A DNA stretch of 64,000 nt from Alicyclobacillus tolerans (GCF_021739485.1 NZ_JAJFNK010000003.1:124001-188000); one strand, 5' to 3'; shown: positions 34,601 through 43,263, numbered from the stretch's first letter. The notes: generated by a model not told the origin, from the letters alone. Numbers and translations: made by a program.

Positions 34601-35455
34601 CTACGGCAGCACATGGAGCAGGGAACCGAGCGACCCCAGCGCGCCTGAACTGGTTCCAGACCCGGACGTTGCAGACCCGGATGTGCCGGATCCGGACGTT
34701 CCAGACGCTGCTGACGTCCCCGATGTGGTTTTGGGTGAGTTACTGCCGGTACTGGCGATGGGTAAATGCAACCCGCTCAGGGGAAGGATTGAAGAACCGC
34801 CTTGGGACGTAGAACCACTCTTAGTGGCCGGGGACAAGCCCAGCCCGGACAACAGCTTATCCACCTGCCCGAAAAACTTGAACTCTTGCATACTCTGATC
34901 CAGTTCAGCAAGCAGTTGGTTCATTTGCTGGTTCATCGTATTCGACGTTTGACCGCTTTGGTTGAGTGCCTGAAGAAGTTGGTCCATCATGTTGGCGTTT
35001 TTTCCGACGCTGATAGACAAACTCGAAGCCTTGTGAGCAACGTCTCCGGTCAACTGTACACTCTGTTTTTGACGCACTAAGATCTGTCCCATCAGGTTTA
35101 CGTCTTCCGTAGTGAGCTTTTCTTGTGTAGCCAATTGGCTGGCTAATTCCTGCCCAGTTTGCTGTTGCTGTTGGATAATCGCTTCTTGTTTGTTCAATTG
35201 GCCGAGCTCATTTTGAACGGTAAGGACTTTGGTGTGCAGTTGTTGAGTGTTCAACAGCATGGAATCAGTGGTTCCCGTCAGGTTCGAAAGCAGGGCTAAA
35301 AGGTTATGAGATTGGATTTTGGCTCCAAGGCCTTTTACTGGCGCCAAGCTGAACGCTGCAGCCAGAACCGCGATGACTCCGACTGGGATCAGCCACTTTT
35401 TCATCCCGGATCCGCCGCTCCGTACAGTGGCCTGTTCTTGAGTTGCTGGCAACAT
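34601..35455 (-). CDS. membrane-anchored coiled-coil protein with Ser/Gly/Thr tail (cluster member 4)
   Basis: The protein has 284 residues. The transmembrane helix is KKWLIPVGVIAVLAAAFSLA (about 18-38). A coiled-coil stretch with many Gln follows (about 50-190, e.g. KQEAIIQQQQQTGQELASQL). After that comes a low-complexity tail with SGTSGSG-type repeats (about 225-270), ending GSLLHVLP. GGGGGGAG lies 5-6 bases before ATG 35455; an internal Met at residue 18 is a weaker start. It is the longest of the four stand-alone paralogues. No catalytic motif is visible. Confidence 0.68.
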   Translation of the reverse strand: MLPATQEQATVRSGGSGMKKWLIPVGVIAVLAAAFSLAPVKGLGAKIQSHNLLALLSNLTGTTDSMLLNTQQLHTKVLTVQNELGQLNKQEAIIQQQQQTGQELASQLATQEKLTTEDVNLMGQILVRQKQSVQLTGDVAHKASSLSISVGKNANMMDQLLQALNQSGQTSNTMNQQMNQLLAELDQSMQEFKFFGQVDKLLSGLGLSPATKSGSTSQGGSSILPLSGLHLPIASTGSNSPKTTSGTSAASGTSGSGTSGSATSGSGTSSGALGSLGSLLHVLP

Positions 35456-35477
35456 GGGTCTCCCCCCTCATTTGCGG

Positions 35478-35996
35478 TTACGGGAGTAACCGTGTTTTTT
35501 GGTTCATGGTTTGCAGGTCCTGGTTCATAGCTTGTTGGTCCTGAACCATCTGATTTAAGTTTGAAATCAGGTTCGTGTTGGTCTGCATGATTTGGTTTAA
35601 CGAATTCAGCAGCTGTCGGGCTGAAGCAGCCGCCGCTTCTACTTGCACTTTGGAACCTTGGGTGGAATTGGCCAAGTTTGTAACGCTTCCTTTGATTCCA
35701 CTCACGGTTTGTTCCAAGGCAGCCAAACCGTTGTTCATGTCGACGGTCGTATTTCGGACTTGCTGCAGCGTGCTGTTCATTTGCTGGGTAGACGCCTGCA
35801 AGGTTGTCAGTCCTGCCAGCCCGCTGCCCATCTGCCCGGAAAGCGATTGCGCCTGCGTCAACTGGGATTTCAGTTGCTGCGCCTTCACAGCCATGTCGCG
35901 TTGCAGTCCAACCTGAACCAGGCCGTTGGCGCCGAGGCCCAACAAACACAACACAGTGATGATTTTCGGTGCAGACAGCGTACTGAGGAAACTCAT
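35478..35996 (-). CDS. membrane-anchored coiled-coil protein (cluster member 3)
   Basis: The protein has 172 residues. It has one transmembrane helix (KIITVLCLLGLGANGLVQVG), then a predicted coiled coil with repeated Q/N/L/S (AQQLKSQLTQAQSLSGQMGS, MQTNTNLISNLNQMVQDQQA), ending TRLLP. The ATG overlaps the upstream stop as ATGA, so it is translationally coupled to member 2. It has the same architecture as its neighbours and no known domain. Confidence 0.7.
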   Translation of the reverse strand: MSFLSTLSAPKIITVLCLLGLGANGLVQVGLQRDMAVKAQQLKSQLTQAQSLSGQMGSGLAGLTTLQASTQQMNSTLQQVRNTTVDMNNGLAALEQTVSGIKGSVTNLANSTQGSKVQVEAAAASARQLLNSLNQIMQTNTNLISNLNQMVQDQQAMNQDLQTMNQKTRLLP

Positions 35997-36502
35997 CCTG
36001 GCACCCCCGGTGTTTTGTTGTTCATTTCATCTGCATACGTTTTCATCTGGTCCAAATTTTTACGGTCTTGTTGAATCAGCTGGTCAAGCGTCGAAATGGA
36101 ATTCCCCAAGGACTGAGTCGCGTGGGCCAATTGGCTCATGTTGGAACTTACTCCCTGCAGGGTTTGCCCGCTGCTTGAACCCAGTCCGACCAACTGACGG
36201 TTAATGCCTAACGTATCGGCATTGTACTTGTCGATAAGGTGGATGTGGCCGTCAATCGCTTGGCTCACCGCGAGTGTCGCATTCAGGTTCTTGGACATCT
36301 GCTTCGTCGTGTCTACTACGCCCGAAAGTGCTTGATTTTTTTTGATAATACTCCCTTCGATGGAAACTAAAGTTGAGGTGGATTGGAGGCTGGAATTTAA
36401 CCCTTTGTCGATTTTAGCCAGGTACTGGGTCGTAACCATGGTTTGCGCCAACAGCCCTGCGACCACCAGCATGCCGGCGTACCCTGCAATTTTCCCAATC
36501 AT
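35993..36502 (-). CDS. membrane-anchored coiled-coil protein (cluster member 2)
   Basis: The protein has 169 residues from ATG 36502 (MIGKIAGYAGMLVVAGLLAQ), preceded by AAGGAGG at about 10 bases. A transmembrane helix at 5-22 is followed by about 140 residues of Gln/Ser/Leu-rich coiled coil (LVGLGSSSGQTLQGVSSNMS). The end NNKTPGVPG differs slightly from the -LP ends of its neighbours. It lies 92 bases after the acyl-CoA ligase stop and overlaps member 3. Confidence 0.7.
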   Translation of the reverse strand: MIGKIAGYAGMLVVAGLLAQTMVTTQYLAKIDKGLNSSLQSTSTLVSIEGSIIKKNQALSGVVDTTKQMSKNLNATLAVSQAIDGHIHLIDKYNADTLGINRQLVGLGSSSGQTLQGVSSNMSQLAHATQSLGNSISTLDQLIQQDRKNLDQMKTYADEMNNKTPGVPG

Positions 36503-36594
36503 TCCCTCTCGACCTCCTTCTTGGCTTGGCAGGTTGGAACGCACACTTGCGAAATGCTCTGCGGCTTGCTAACTTTCAACGCGATCGCGATAGA

Positions 36595-39051
36595 TTACGG
36601 CATTTCTGTGGCAATTTGTCCGGTTTGCGCACTGGCCTTCGCCAACTTTTGGGCCAACGCCTGATTCGATTTGGCCATGTTCGCGGCAGCGGCAGACAAC
36701 TGATTCATTTTCGAAACCATGGCGCTCGTGGTTTGGCTTTGTCCTGTAGAAGAATTATTAATGGAGTTCAAGTTTCCGTGCAAAACCTGCCCGAGCTGAA
36801 CGAATTGCTGACTGAGGTTTTGTTCTTGTATGCTGAGAGCCTGAAGTTGCTTGAGAGAGCTGACGTCTCCTGCGACACCTTGATTAAGCGATTGCAGTTG
36901 ATTTCCAAGGGTTTGGGTTTGTCCGGAGAGTTTGTCAATCTGTTGCATGTGACGGACAATCTTGCCGTTTTCGGCAGTGAGGCTGTCGTTGTTGTTGTTG
37001 ATGCGGCGAACCATGCCCAGCAGGTTCAACTGCTGCGGGATGGCGACGTGGGCGGAGGCCATGGATAATCCGCCTCCCACTAAAACGACGAGTACCACGG
37101 CAGCAATCAACCATCTACGGCGTTTCGACGTACGTGGAGCGACAGCCGTTGCGTTCGAGGCCATGTCAGCAGCTCCGGATTGGTGTAAAGCATCCCCTGT
37201 GAAGTCCCCATACACCGCCCCAGCAGGTATTGATGCGGCCGTTTCCGGTTCGGCAGAGGAAAACTCCTGAACGATTGCGGACCGAGACCCCGTCTCTTCG
37301 AAGGGTTCAGACCGGGAGATTGGCAGGTAATCCACACCGTTGTACATCGCCTCGATGAGGTCGCCGTACTTTTGTAAAATCACTTTGTTTTTCACCTTGA
37401 GAGTGGGTGTCAGGTCTCCGGCCTCTTGAGTCAGTTCATGGGCCAATAATACGGCTCGTTTGGGTTGTTCAAACGGTGCAAAGTCCGCAGCGGTCTTGGC
37501 AATTTCCTGGGACAGCAAGCTCCGTATCTTAGGATGAGAGAGCCAGCGATTCCTATCGGCACCCAGGCTCAGTTCATGGGCCATGGACTCGAGCGCGGGA
37601 AAGTCAGGAACGATGAGAGCGCTCACATACTGGCGCCTATCGCCGACTAAGACGGCTTCGGCAATGTATGGACTTAGGCTGATTGCATTTTCAATCGGCC
37701 ACGGGGCGACATTTTTGCCAGTCGCCAAGACGAGAATGTTTTTCTTGCGATCGACAATTTTGAGGTATCCATCCGGTTGAATTTCGGCAATGTCGCCGGT
37801 ATGCAGCCAACCATCCGGCGTGACCGTCTTTGCAGTTTCTTCTGGATTGTTGTAATAGCCCATCATCACATTTGGACCGCGGACCAACAGTTCTCCGTCG
37901 TCCGCCAAGCGTACCTGGACTCCTGGGATGGGTCGTCCTACGGTCCCAGGACGGCTGGCTCCAAACGGGTTCGCTGCGATGACAGGTGCCGCTTCCGTCA
38001 TTCCATAACCTTCGTAGATTGGGATGCCAGCGCGAATGTAGAATTCGGCGATGTCTTGAGCGAGTCCGGCTCCCCCGGAGACGACGGCTCGAATACGCCC
38101 GCCGAGGCCTTCCCGGAGTTTCTGATAGACGACCCGGTCGACCAGTCGGTAGGCTAGGCCTGAAGTCTTTTCGCTTTGCAGCCCCTTTTTTAACAATGCA
38201 CGCATCGGCCGCGGCGCATGTTGGAGTTTCGTCTGAACCCCGGCATAAACCTTTTCCAAAAGCCGAGGCACCGTGACGAGGATCGTCGGACGGGTTTCTT
38301 TTAGGTTGGCTTGAATCGCATCGATTCCCTCAGCGTACACGACCGTGGCACCGGTGGAGAGTGTCGCGTATTCTTCCACAGTTCGTTCAAAGATATGGGA
38401 AAGCGGCAGATAGGAAAGTGACACATCTGTCGATTCAACCGGCAGGATCGACAAGCTCGCCTGCACATTCGACACCAAATTGCGGTGCGAAAGCATGACG
38501 CCTTTGGGATTGCCTGAAGTCCCAGATGTGTGGACAATGCTCACAAGTTGCTCTTCAGAAATGGAGTGGATATCGGGCAAAGAAGAATCGCGTTGTCCAA
38601 GTTGCAAGACACTGCCGAATGTCAAAATCCTACGGCTGGAATCCCCAGATGCTTCCTTGATGACAATGGCGGTTTGCAAGTGTTCAGGCCAAACTTCTTC
38701 GACCTTTTTTAGCTGACCTTGGTCTTCAACGATGATATGGGAAACCTCTGCGTTGTTCAAAATGTACTCGACTTGATTGGCCGGAATGGTTGGGTAGATG
38801 GGAACGACGACGGCCCCCAGGACCATGAGGGCGAAATCGCTCACAACCCACTCGGGGCAATTGGTCGACAGCAGGCCAATTTTATCGCCGGATTTCACAT
38901 GGAGTGCTTTAAGTCCATTGGCGAACTGCAATATGGTTTCCCAGAGCTGTTGGTACGTCATAGAGTGGTACTCTCCAGCGTGCTTATAACGAAGAGCTTC
39001 TTTTGTCCCGTGTTCCAGTACTGTATCGTATAACAGCTCAACCAGGTTCAC
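36595..39051 (-). CDS. long-chain acyl-CoA ligase fused to a membrane-anchored coiled coil
   Basis: The protein has 818 residues. Residues 1-600 are an ANL-superfamily acyl-CoA synthetase: P-loop SIVHTSGTSGNPKGVMLSHR (about 168-187), GYGMTEAAPVIAANPFGASR, and GWLHTGDIAEIQPDGYLKIV followed by DRKKNILVLATGKNVAP. Residues about 643-663 are a transmembrane helix after RRR (WLIAAVVLVVLVGGGLSMAS). The last 150 residues form a Gln/Asn-rich coiled coil ending QIATEMP, like the four following proteins. By the positive-inside rule the ligase is cytoplasmic and the coil outside. It would activate fatty acids at the membrane. GTG 39051 is used because GGGGG lies 8 bases upstream. I know no named family with this fusion. 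Confidence 0.85.
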   Translation of the reverse strand: MNLVELLYDTVLEHGTKEALRYKHAGEYHSMTYQQLWETILQFANGLKALHVKSGDKIGLLSTNCPEWVVSDFALMVLGAVVVPIYPTIPANQVEYILNNAEVSHIIVEDQGQLKKVEEVWPEHLQTAIVIKEASGDSSRRILTFGSVLQLGQRDSSLPDIHSISEEQLVSIVHTSGTSGNPKGVMLSHRNLVSNVQASLSILPVESTDVSLSYLPLSHIFERTVEEYATLSTGATVVYAEGIDAIQANLKETRPTILVTVPRLLEKVYAGVQTKLQHAPRPMRALLKKGLQSEKTSGLAYRLVDRVVYQKLREGLGGRIRAVVSGGAGLAQDIAEFYIRAGIPIYEGYGMTEAAPVIAANPFGASRPGTVGRPIPGVQVRLADDGELLVRGPNVMMGYYNNPEETAKTVTPDGWLHTGDIAEIQPDGYLKIVDRKKNILVLATGKNVAPWPIENAISLSPYIAEAVLVGDRRQYVSALIVPDFPALESMAHELSLGADRNRWLSHPKIRSLLSQEIAKTAADFAPFEQPKRAVLLAHELTQEAGDLTPTLKVKNKVILQKYGDLIEAMYNGVDYLPISRSEPFEETGSRSAIVQEFSSAEPETAASIPAGAVYGDFTGDALHQSGAADMASNATAVAPRTSKRRRWLIAAVVLVVLVGGGLSMASAHVAIPQQLNLLGMVRRINNNNDSLTAENGKIVRHMQQIDKLSGQTQTLGNQLQSLNQGVAGDVSSLKQLQALSIQEQNLSQQFVQLGQVLHGNLNSINNSSTGQSQTTSAMVSKMNQLSAAAANMAKSNQALAQKLAKASAQTGQIATEMP

Positions 39052-39206
39052 AAAGATACCCCCTAAGCCCACTAAACTGTAATAATACAATGTTCGCGAC
39101 AACTCCAAATTTTGTGTCTTTATAGTTCGTACTTTTCTCACATTTTCTTTAGAAGAGAAACGAGGAAATCACGACGCGGATGGGGTGTGTATCGAGATGA
39201 AGCCTG

Positions 39207-39572
39207 TCAATAGGGCGAGGATGTGAGGACATATCGGTGCAGGACATATTCGATGGGGAGGATGACGAGAGCCACTAAAATGGCACTTCCAAATGAAACA
39301 TGCGTGCCAGCCCAGAACATAGGCACGATCCAGACGATGAAGGTCATTCCCGGGAATCCTAAAAGCAAAGAAGGCAGGTTACCAAATTTTCGCAGGATGG
39401 TCAAATCCCCAATCGTTCCTACGGCGGTCAGGACAAGGACTGTAAAAAATACAGGCCAGAGGGATGAGTATAAATTGGGCGCCAGCGTATCCGCGAACAG
39501 CAGGACGGCGCTATATCCAGCAAATTTAAAGGATGCGTTCATGACGGCCACGCCATTTGTCGGCAATAACAT
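39207..39572 (-). CDS. DUF2512-like membrane protein
   Basis: The protein has 121 residues with four hydrophobic segments. The middle GTIGDLTILRKFGNLPSLLL resembles the DUF2512 (YndM-like) core G-D-x-x-I-L-x-x-x-G-N. ATG 39572 is preceded by GGAGGAG at 7 bases. It is an integral membrane protein of unknown role, common in spore-forming Bacilli. It lies 155 bases upstream of the acyl-CoA ligase in the same direction, with a likely separate promoter for the latter. Confidence 0.65.
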   Translation of the reverse strand: MLLPTNGVAVMNASFKFAGYSAVLLFADTLAPNLYSSLWPVFFTVLVLTAVGTIGDLTILRKFGNLPSLLLGFPGMTFIVWIVPMFWAGTHVSFGSAILVALVILPIEYVLHRYVLTSSPY

Positions 39573-39800
39573 GGTTCGACTCCTCCAGTCGATGAGCAGA
39601 TGGGTTGTCGGTGAAAGTGGGTTTATCCGTATGTTTCCCAATCCTGTGCAATTTAGAGGTCTCTCAATGGAAGGAGCCCCGAGTCAAGCCGCTTGGTATC
39701 CGCACCGTCATGGGTGGGCAGCGTCTGAATAAAAACACCGATTTTGCGATAACCTCAAGGTGCACATCCTCAGTGATGTTCGGCATGGTCGGCACATTAC

Positions 39801-39828
39801 ACAACGGAGACATCGTACAACGGAGACA
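39801..39828 (+). repeat. duplicated 12-bp element containing a Shine-Dalgarno-like core
   Basis: ACAACGGAGACA occurs at 39801-39812 and again at 39817-39828, four bases apart. The second copy supplies the GGAGA before the ATG at 39835. Confidence 0.6.
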
Positions 39829-39834
39829 AAGCCT

Positions 39835-40536
39835 ATGCACTTTGACAGACTGAGGAAGACCCTAAACAAGTGGTTGGTCGTTTGTGTAGCTGCTCTAGGG
39901 ACCGTCGCGTGGGATTTGCCGCAACGCTCTTCAGGTGCAGATGCATCTGCAAAGGTGCTGTATTTGACCTTCGATGACGGGCCCAGTATGCGGTATACCC
40001 CGCAAATTTTAGACATTTTGAAGCGGGAACACGTACAAGCGACGTTCTTTGTGGTGGGATACCGATGTAATCAATTGCCTCACATTATCAAGCGGATCCA
40101 CCTTGAGGGACATGAAATTGGGAATCACGGGTATTCTCACGTTTATTGGTCAGAAGTTGCTCAGGAGTCCGAAAAAAGGGAGCATTTGATACGCGATATC
40201 TTGGAGACGGACCGTGCCATTGAACACACCGCGGGCATTCGGGTGGAGTATTACCGCCCGCCGGGAGGACTGGTGGACAAAGGCGAAACAGAAATTGTGC
40301 ACAAATTGGGACATCGCTTAGTGCTGTGGTCGGTGGACTCTTTGGACTGGAATGCAACGGATGCCAAGTCGATTATACAAAATGTAGAGCAAAGGGCAGG
40401 ACCAGGTTCTATCGTACTGTTTCACGATGGGGTGTCGAGCAGTCGTTATACGGTATTGGCGCTTCCCGAATTGATTAAGTACTATCGCCATCTTGGATAC
40501 CGGTTTGAGGCATTGCCGCCGCACAGGGGTCAATAA
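39835..40536 (+). CDS. secreted polysaccharide deacetylase (NodB family)
   Basis: The protein has 233 residues. An N-terminal hydrophobic signal (WLVVCVAALGTVAWDL) precedes a carbohydrate esterase 4 domain. Motif 1 is LYLTFDDGPSMRYTPQIL with the catalytic/metal Asp pair, motif 2 is GHEIGNHGYSHVYW with two metal His, motif 3 is YYRPPGG, then WSVDSLDWN and IVLFHDG. It would remove N-acetyl groups from peptidoglycan or another wall polymer. The start is at a GGAGA-preceded ATG. No operon partner is seen; a spore or cell-wall role is likely but unproven. Confidence 0.87.
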   Translation: MHFDRLRKTLNKWLVVCVAALGTVAWDLPQRSSGADASAKVLYLTFDDGPSMRYTPQILDILKREHVQATFFVVGYRCNQLPHIIKRIHLEGHEIGNHGYSHVYWSEVAQESEKREHLIRDILETDRAIEHTAGIRVEYYRPPGGLVDKGETEIVHKLGHRLVLWSVDSLDWNATDAKSIIQNVEQRAGPGSIVLFHDGVSSSRYTVLALPELIKYYRHLGYRFEALPPHRGQ

Positions 40537-40731
40537 GGAGATCAGGGGCAATGAGGAGCCGCCGCGAGTTCTAGAAATGAGATTCGGGCCGAGGAGTTCG
40601 GACCCCATGTTGGAGGGTTGAGCGAAGGCGGTCAGGACAGATCGCATTTCCAAAATCCGGTGATCATAGTACGGGGCGCTGACGCTTAAATTAGTACCCG
40701 TAAAACGAACCTTATGAAGGAGGTTGACGCT

Positions 40732-41286
40732 GTGGCACTGACGGGGCATGAGGCATTTGAGTTGAACGAATTGCTGCTCAGCTGCACCAACAGTATTCAG
40801 TCCATGGGATTCTTTATTCATTCTGCAAAGGATCCGGAGCTAAAGGCAATGATTCAAAAACACATGGCCGCTCACGTCCAGGATTACAACATGAAAATCG
40901 AGTTTGCCTCTAAAGGATCCGCACAACAAAAACTCGCAGTCCCGATGATGCCGGCAAAGATGCTGTCCAACGCAAACACAATTTCCCAAGCCGTAACACC
41001 GAACCCGCAGGCGACTGCTTTTGACGATCGCGCCATCGCAGTCTCGTATTTGCTTACGCTCAAACGCGCGGGACGGGAATACGCGTGGGCGACGTTTGAG
41101 GCCAATGAACCTCAGCTGCGCTCATTTTTGGAGGATGCTTTTACCATGTGTTCTAGACACGCTTTCGAGGTTTCTCAATGGCTGGAGCAACGCGGGCATT
41201 ATCCCGTGGAAAACGCACCAATTGGGTACCTGCAAAAACTTACCCAAACCTATCAGCCTGTGCGTCAAATGGCCGGTGTCCATTAG
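40732..41286 (+). CDS. CotF-like spore coat protein
   Basis: A 184-residue, mostly helical protein in two similar halves. Each half begins with a helical hairpin (ALTGHEAFELNELLLSCTNS; AVSYLLTLKRAGREYAWATF), the ferritin-like pattern of the coat F/DUF3231 family. The GTG start at 40732 follows AAGGAGG by 8 bases; the ATG 18 bases earlier lies within the Shine-Dalgarno sequence and is not used. It is probably expressed in the mother cell during sporulation. A terminator follows at 41360. The 195 bases upstream hold no gene. Confidence 0.7.
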   Translation: MALTGHEAFELNELLLSCTNSIQSMGFFIHSAKDPELKAMIQKHMAAHVQDYNMKIEFASKGSAQQKLAVPMMPAKMLSNANTISQAVTPNPQATAFDDRAIAVSYLLTLKRAGREYAWATFEANEPQLRSFLEDAFTMCSRHAFEVSQWLEQRGHYPVENAPIGYLQKLTQTYQPVRQMAGVH

Positions 41287-41359
41287 GACTGTCTCTCACT
41301 TGTCTTTTCATGAGGACTTGTCTCCAACGAACTGGGGGGATTTAGGCACAGAACCGCAA

Positions 41360-41398
41360 GCAGAGACCCCGGCATGCACTTCGCGGGTCTCTGCTTTT
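41360..41398 (+). terminator. terminator after the coat protein gene
   Basis: GCAGAGACCC (41360-41369) and GGGTCTCTGC (41385-41394) are followed by TTTTCC. Confidence 0.85.
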
Positions 41399-41485
41399 CC
41401 CCAGGTTAAATTGGTGAAGCCGACCGCGAAGCGGGTGCAGCTTTAGATAACGATTGGCTTGGCCGAAACGGAGAACACCGGATAC

Positions 41486-42103
41486 CTATTTTGCAGGGTT
41501 TAAGGAAATGGTCTTCATCATCGCTAAAAACGGAGCGATCGAATCGGTCATTCCGGGACAGAACACCGTGAAACGGACGGGTTGACCTTGAACCTGAACA
41601 ATAAAGATACTTGTAGTCCCTTTACTGTTTGCGGCATGGAAGACCAGTGCGTTGCGGAAAAACGGATCCTGGCGATAAGTTTTTGATACGTCTTCCTCCA
41701 CGTGATTTCCAGTGGCCCGCAGAAAATCGACAGCGGTTTTCTTTAACTGTTGTGGTTGACTGTTTTTCGGTAAAACTTCAATCCGCATGGAGAAATTAGG
41801 AACCTTGCCAAGGGATACAGTATCTTTACCCGGCTCCTCGGGACTTGCCTTATAGCCTGAAAGTATGTACATCGCAAATGGTTGATTTTTGCTTGTATAA
41901 AGGTTCCCTTTCCACAGTTGCGTTCGTCCATCGGAAGAAAATTCAATGACCTTTTCCTTGGGCAAAGAATTCGCCGATCCACTTAAAGGCAATTTAGGCA
42001 AATTTACAGAAGCTTCGACACGAGTTATAGAAGCTAAGCTGGCCAGAGAAATGATGGCCAAACCCATGGCCATAAGCCGTGACAAACGTGGGAAACCATT
42101 CAC
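41486..42103 (-). CDS. secreted protein of unknown function
   Basis: The protein has 205 residues. GTG 42103 is chosen because GGGGG lies 8 bases upstream; it gives a signal peptide (MNGFPRLSRLMAMGLAIISL, cleavage near VEA). The mature part has alternating strands (RTQLWKGNLY, FAMYILSGYKA, VPNFSMRIEVLP) and a C-terminal FIVQVQGQPVRFTVFCPGMT. No cysteine pair or catalytic motif is evident and I do not recognise the family. The extended frame upstream of this start is repeat-derived and is not thought to be coding. Confidence 0.6.
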   Translation of the reverse strand: MNGFPRLSRLMAMGLAIISLASLASITRVEASVNLPKLPLSGSANSLPKEKVIEFSSDGRTQLWKGNLYTSKNQPFAMYILSGYKASPEEPGKDTVSLGKVPNFSMRIEVLPKNSQPQQLKKTAVDFLRATGNHVEEDVSKTYRQDPFFRNALVFHAANSKGTTSIFIVQVQGQPVRFTVFCPGMTDSIAPFLAMMKTISLNPAK

Positions 42104-42194
42104 AGACTTAACCCCCTGCAGAGTGCGGTGTAGGCGAATACCAACAAAGTTAATATTACCCAAACATCGCCCGGGTATTCTTTGTGAGATGCCG

Positions 42195-42257
42195 ACGTTG
42201 GATTTGCAGGCTCCTGGATTTGGAGGCTCTGATTTGCAGGCTTTGGATTTGCATGGG
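42195..42257. repeat. short degenerate tandem repeat in an intergenic gap
   Basis: GGATTTGCAGGCTC, GGATTTGGAGGCTC, TGATTTGCAGGCTT and GGATTTGCATGGG recur with a 12-15 base period. The repeat lies upstream of the secreted-protein gene, in a gap of about 330 bases that otherwise shows nothing. Confidence 0.55.
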
Positions 42258-42431
42258 GGTGCGGTATGTGATTTGTCGCTGACGGATTGCGCGACCCAAA
42301 ATGCAAATGCGAAAGGACCGCCCCGTAGAACAGATAGACCAGTACTGGGACGGTCCGCGGATGTCGTCCTTGCCAGACAAGGCCTACATACAACTGGCCT
42401 TGTCTTGGGACTCATGTGGGGTAATTAGAAA

Positions 42432-42554
42432 TTAGTAGCCAGCCCCAGCTGCAGCGCCTGCACCGTAAGCGCCCGGGACGAGCAGGAAGAACAGGACAAA
42501 GATGATCAGAAACACGACAGCCCAGCGCGTATAGCCACCAAATACTCCGTACAT
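42432..42554 (-). CDS. YjcZ-family sporulation peptide
   Basis: A 40-residue peptide: MYGVFGGYTRWAVVFLIIFV, then a hydrophobic core to VPG and a Gly/Ala/Tyr tail AYGAGAAAGAGY. This is the layout of YjcZ-type small membrane peptides of spore formers (Gly/Tyr-rich ends around a single helix). AAGGGGG lies 7 bases upstream of the ATG. A perfect inverted repeat ACGTTGG-N6-CCAACGT (42578-42597) sits 24 bases upstream of the start and may be regulatory. It is too short for standard gene callers. Confidence 0.7.
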   Translation of the reverse strand: MYGVFGGYTRWAVVFLIIFVLFFLLVPGAYGAGAAAGAGY

Positions 42555-42821
42555 TGCAATACCCCCTTTGATGATTAACGTTGGATTTGGCCAACGTCAC
42601 TCTTACGATATGACCATGACCTGTTCTTCGACCAGGGCATATGACCCATGGGATGGGCCCAATCATGGATTCATGGATCGCGAGGGCCGGAATAAATTTG
42701 CAGGGCTGCAACTCAAAATAGTTCAAAAGAACCATGGATCATTTGACTCGAGATCAGCTAAGCTCAGACTGGCAGTGTTTCCAGGATAGCGCTGCTGAAT
42801 CAATCTACTCTACCCATTCGC

Positions 42822-42848
42822 GACGTCAGCACATGCTGGCGTCTTTTT
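42822..42848 (+). terminator. plus-strand terminator with no evident gene upstream
   Basis: GACGTCAGC-ACAT-GCTGGCGTC is a 9-base stem with one wobble pair, followed by TTTTT. It has the form of a strong intrinsic terminator on the plus strand, but no plus-strand gene precedes it within 1.5 kb. This suggests an unannotated small RNA. Confidence 0.6.
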
Positions 42849-42886
42849 CTCTCTGGTGCATGATGGGTGGAAAGAAAAAACCATCG

Positions 42887-42932
42887 AAAAAACCACTTCA
42901 CTCTATGCAGACATACACAGAGTAAAGTGGTT
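42887..42932 (-). terminator. terminator of the tRNA-Pro transcript
   Basis: AACCACTTCACTCT (42891-42904) pairs with AGAGTAAAGTGGTT (42919-42932), and the minus-strand continuation is TTTTTTCG. It lies 72 bases after the tRNA end. Confidence 0.8.
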
Positions 42933-43004
42933 CGGTTCACAGTGTCCAAATTAGACGGCTATTATGAAACCCACTTCCGATAACAGCCATACCGCTTAAA
43001 AGTG

Positions 43005-43081
43005 TGGTCGGAATGACAGGATTCGAACCTGCGACCTCACGGTCCCGAACCGTGCGCTCTACCAACCTGAGCTACATTCCG
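43005..43081 (-). tRNA. tRNA-Pro (anticodon CGG)
   Basis: The minus strand reads CGGAATGTAGCTCAGGTTGG and onward. Acceptor arms are CGGAATG/CATTCCG, the D-arm contains AGCTCAGGTTGGTAGAGC, and the anticodon stem-loop ACGG-TTCGGGA-CCGT gives anticodon CGG. The T-arm is GCAGGTTCGAATCCTGT. A73 and the CCA end are encoded. The 77-base cloverleaf is complete. Confidence 0.95.
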
Positions 43082-43257
43082 AAGTTGTCCAACTGCTTGA
43101 GTCCGCAGCGACATGAGCTAATATACCACGCGCCTCCATGACGAGTCAACTAGGCTGTAAATGGATTTTATTGGAGTTTGAGACGGATGTACGTACATAG
43201 AAGCCTTTGTCGTTTTTTGAATATGCACACCTCCGGAAATGCGAACACATGTTTTGC

Positions 43258-43263
43258 TATAAT
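43258..43263 (+). promoter_or_regulatory. extended -10 of the pcrA promoter
   Basis: TGCTATAAT (box 43258-43263) lies about 34 bases before the pcrA start. The -35 is weak. Confidence 0.55.

Noticed and set aside
42568..42789. 73-residue plus-strand frame between yjcZ and the tRNA
   Set aside because: It has a weak start and no ribosome binding site, and the sequence is full of overlapping CATGG/CCATG motifs; a non-coding RNA is at least as likely.
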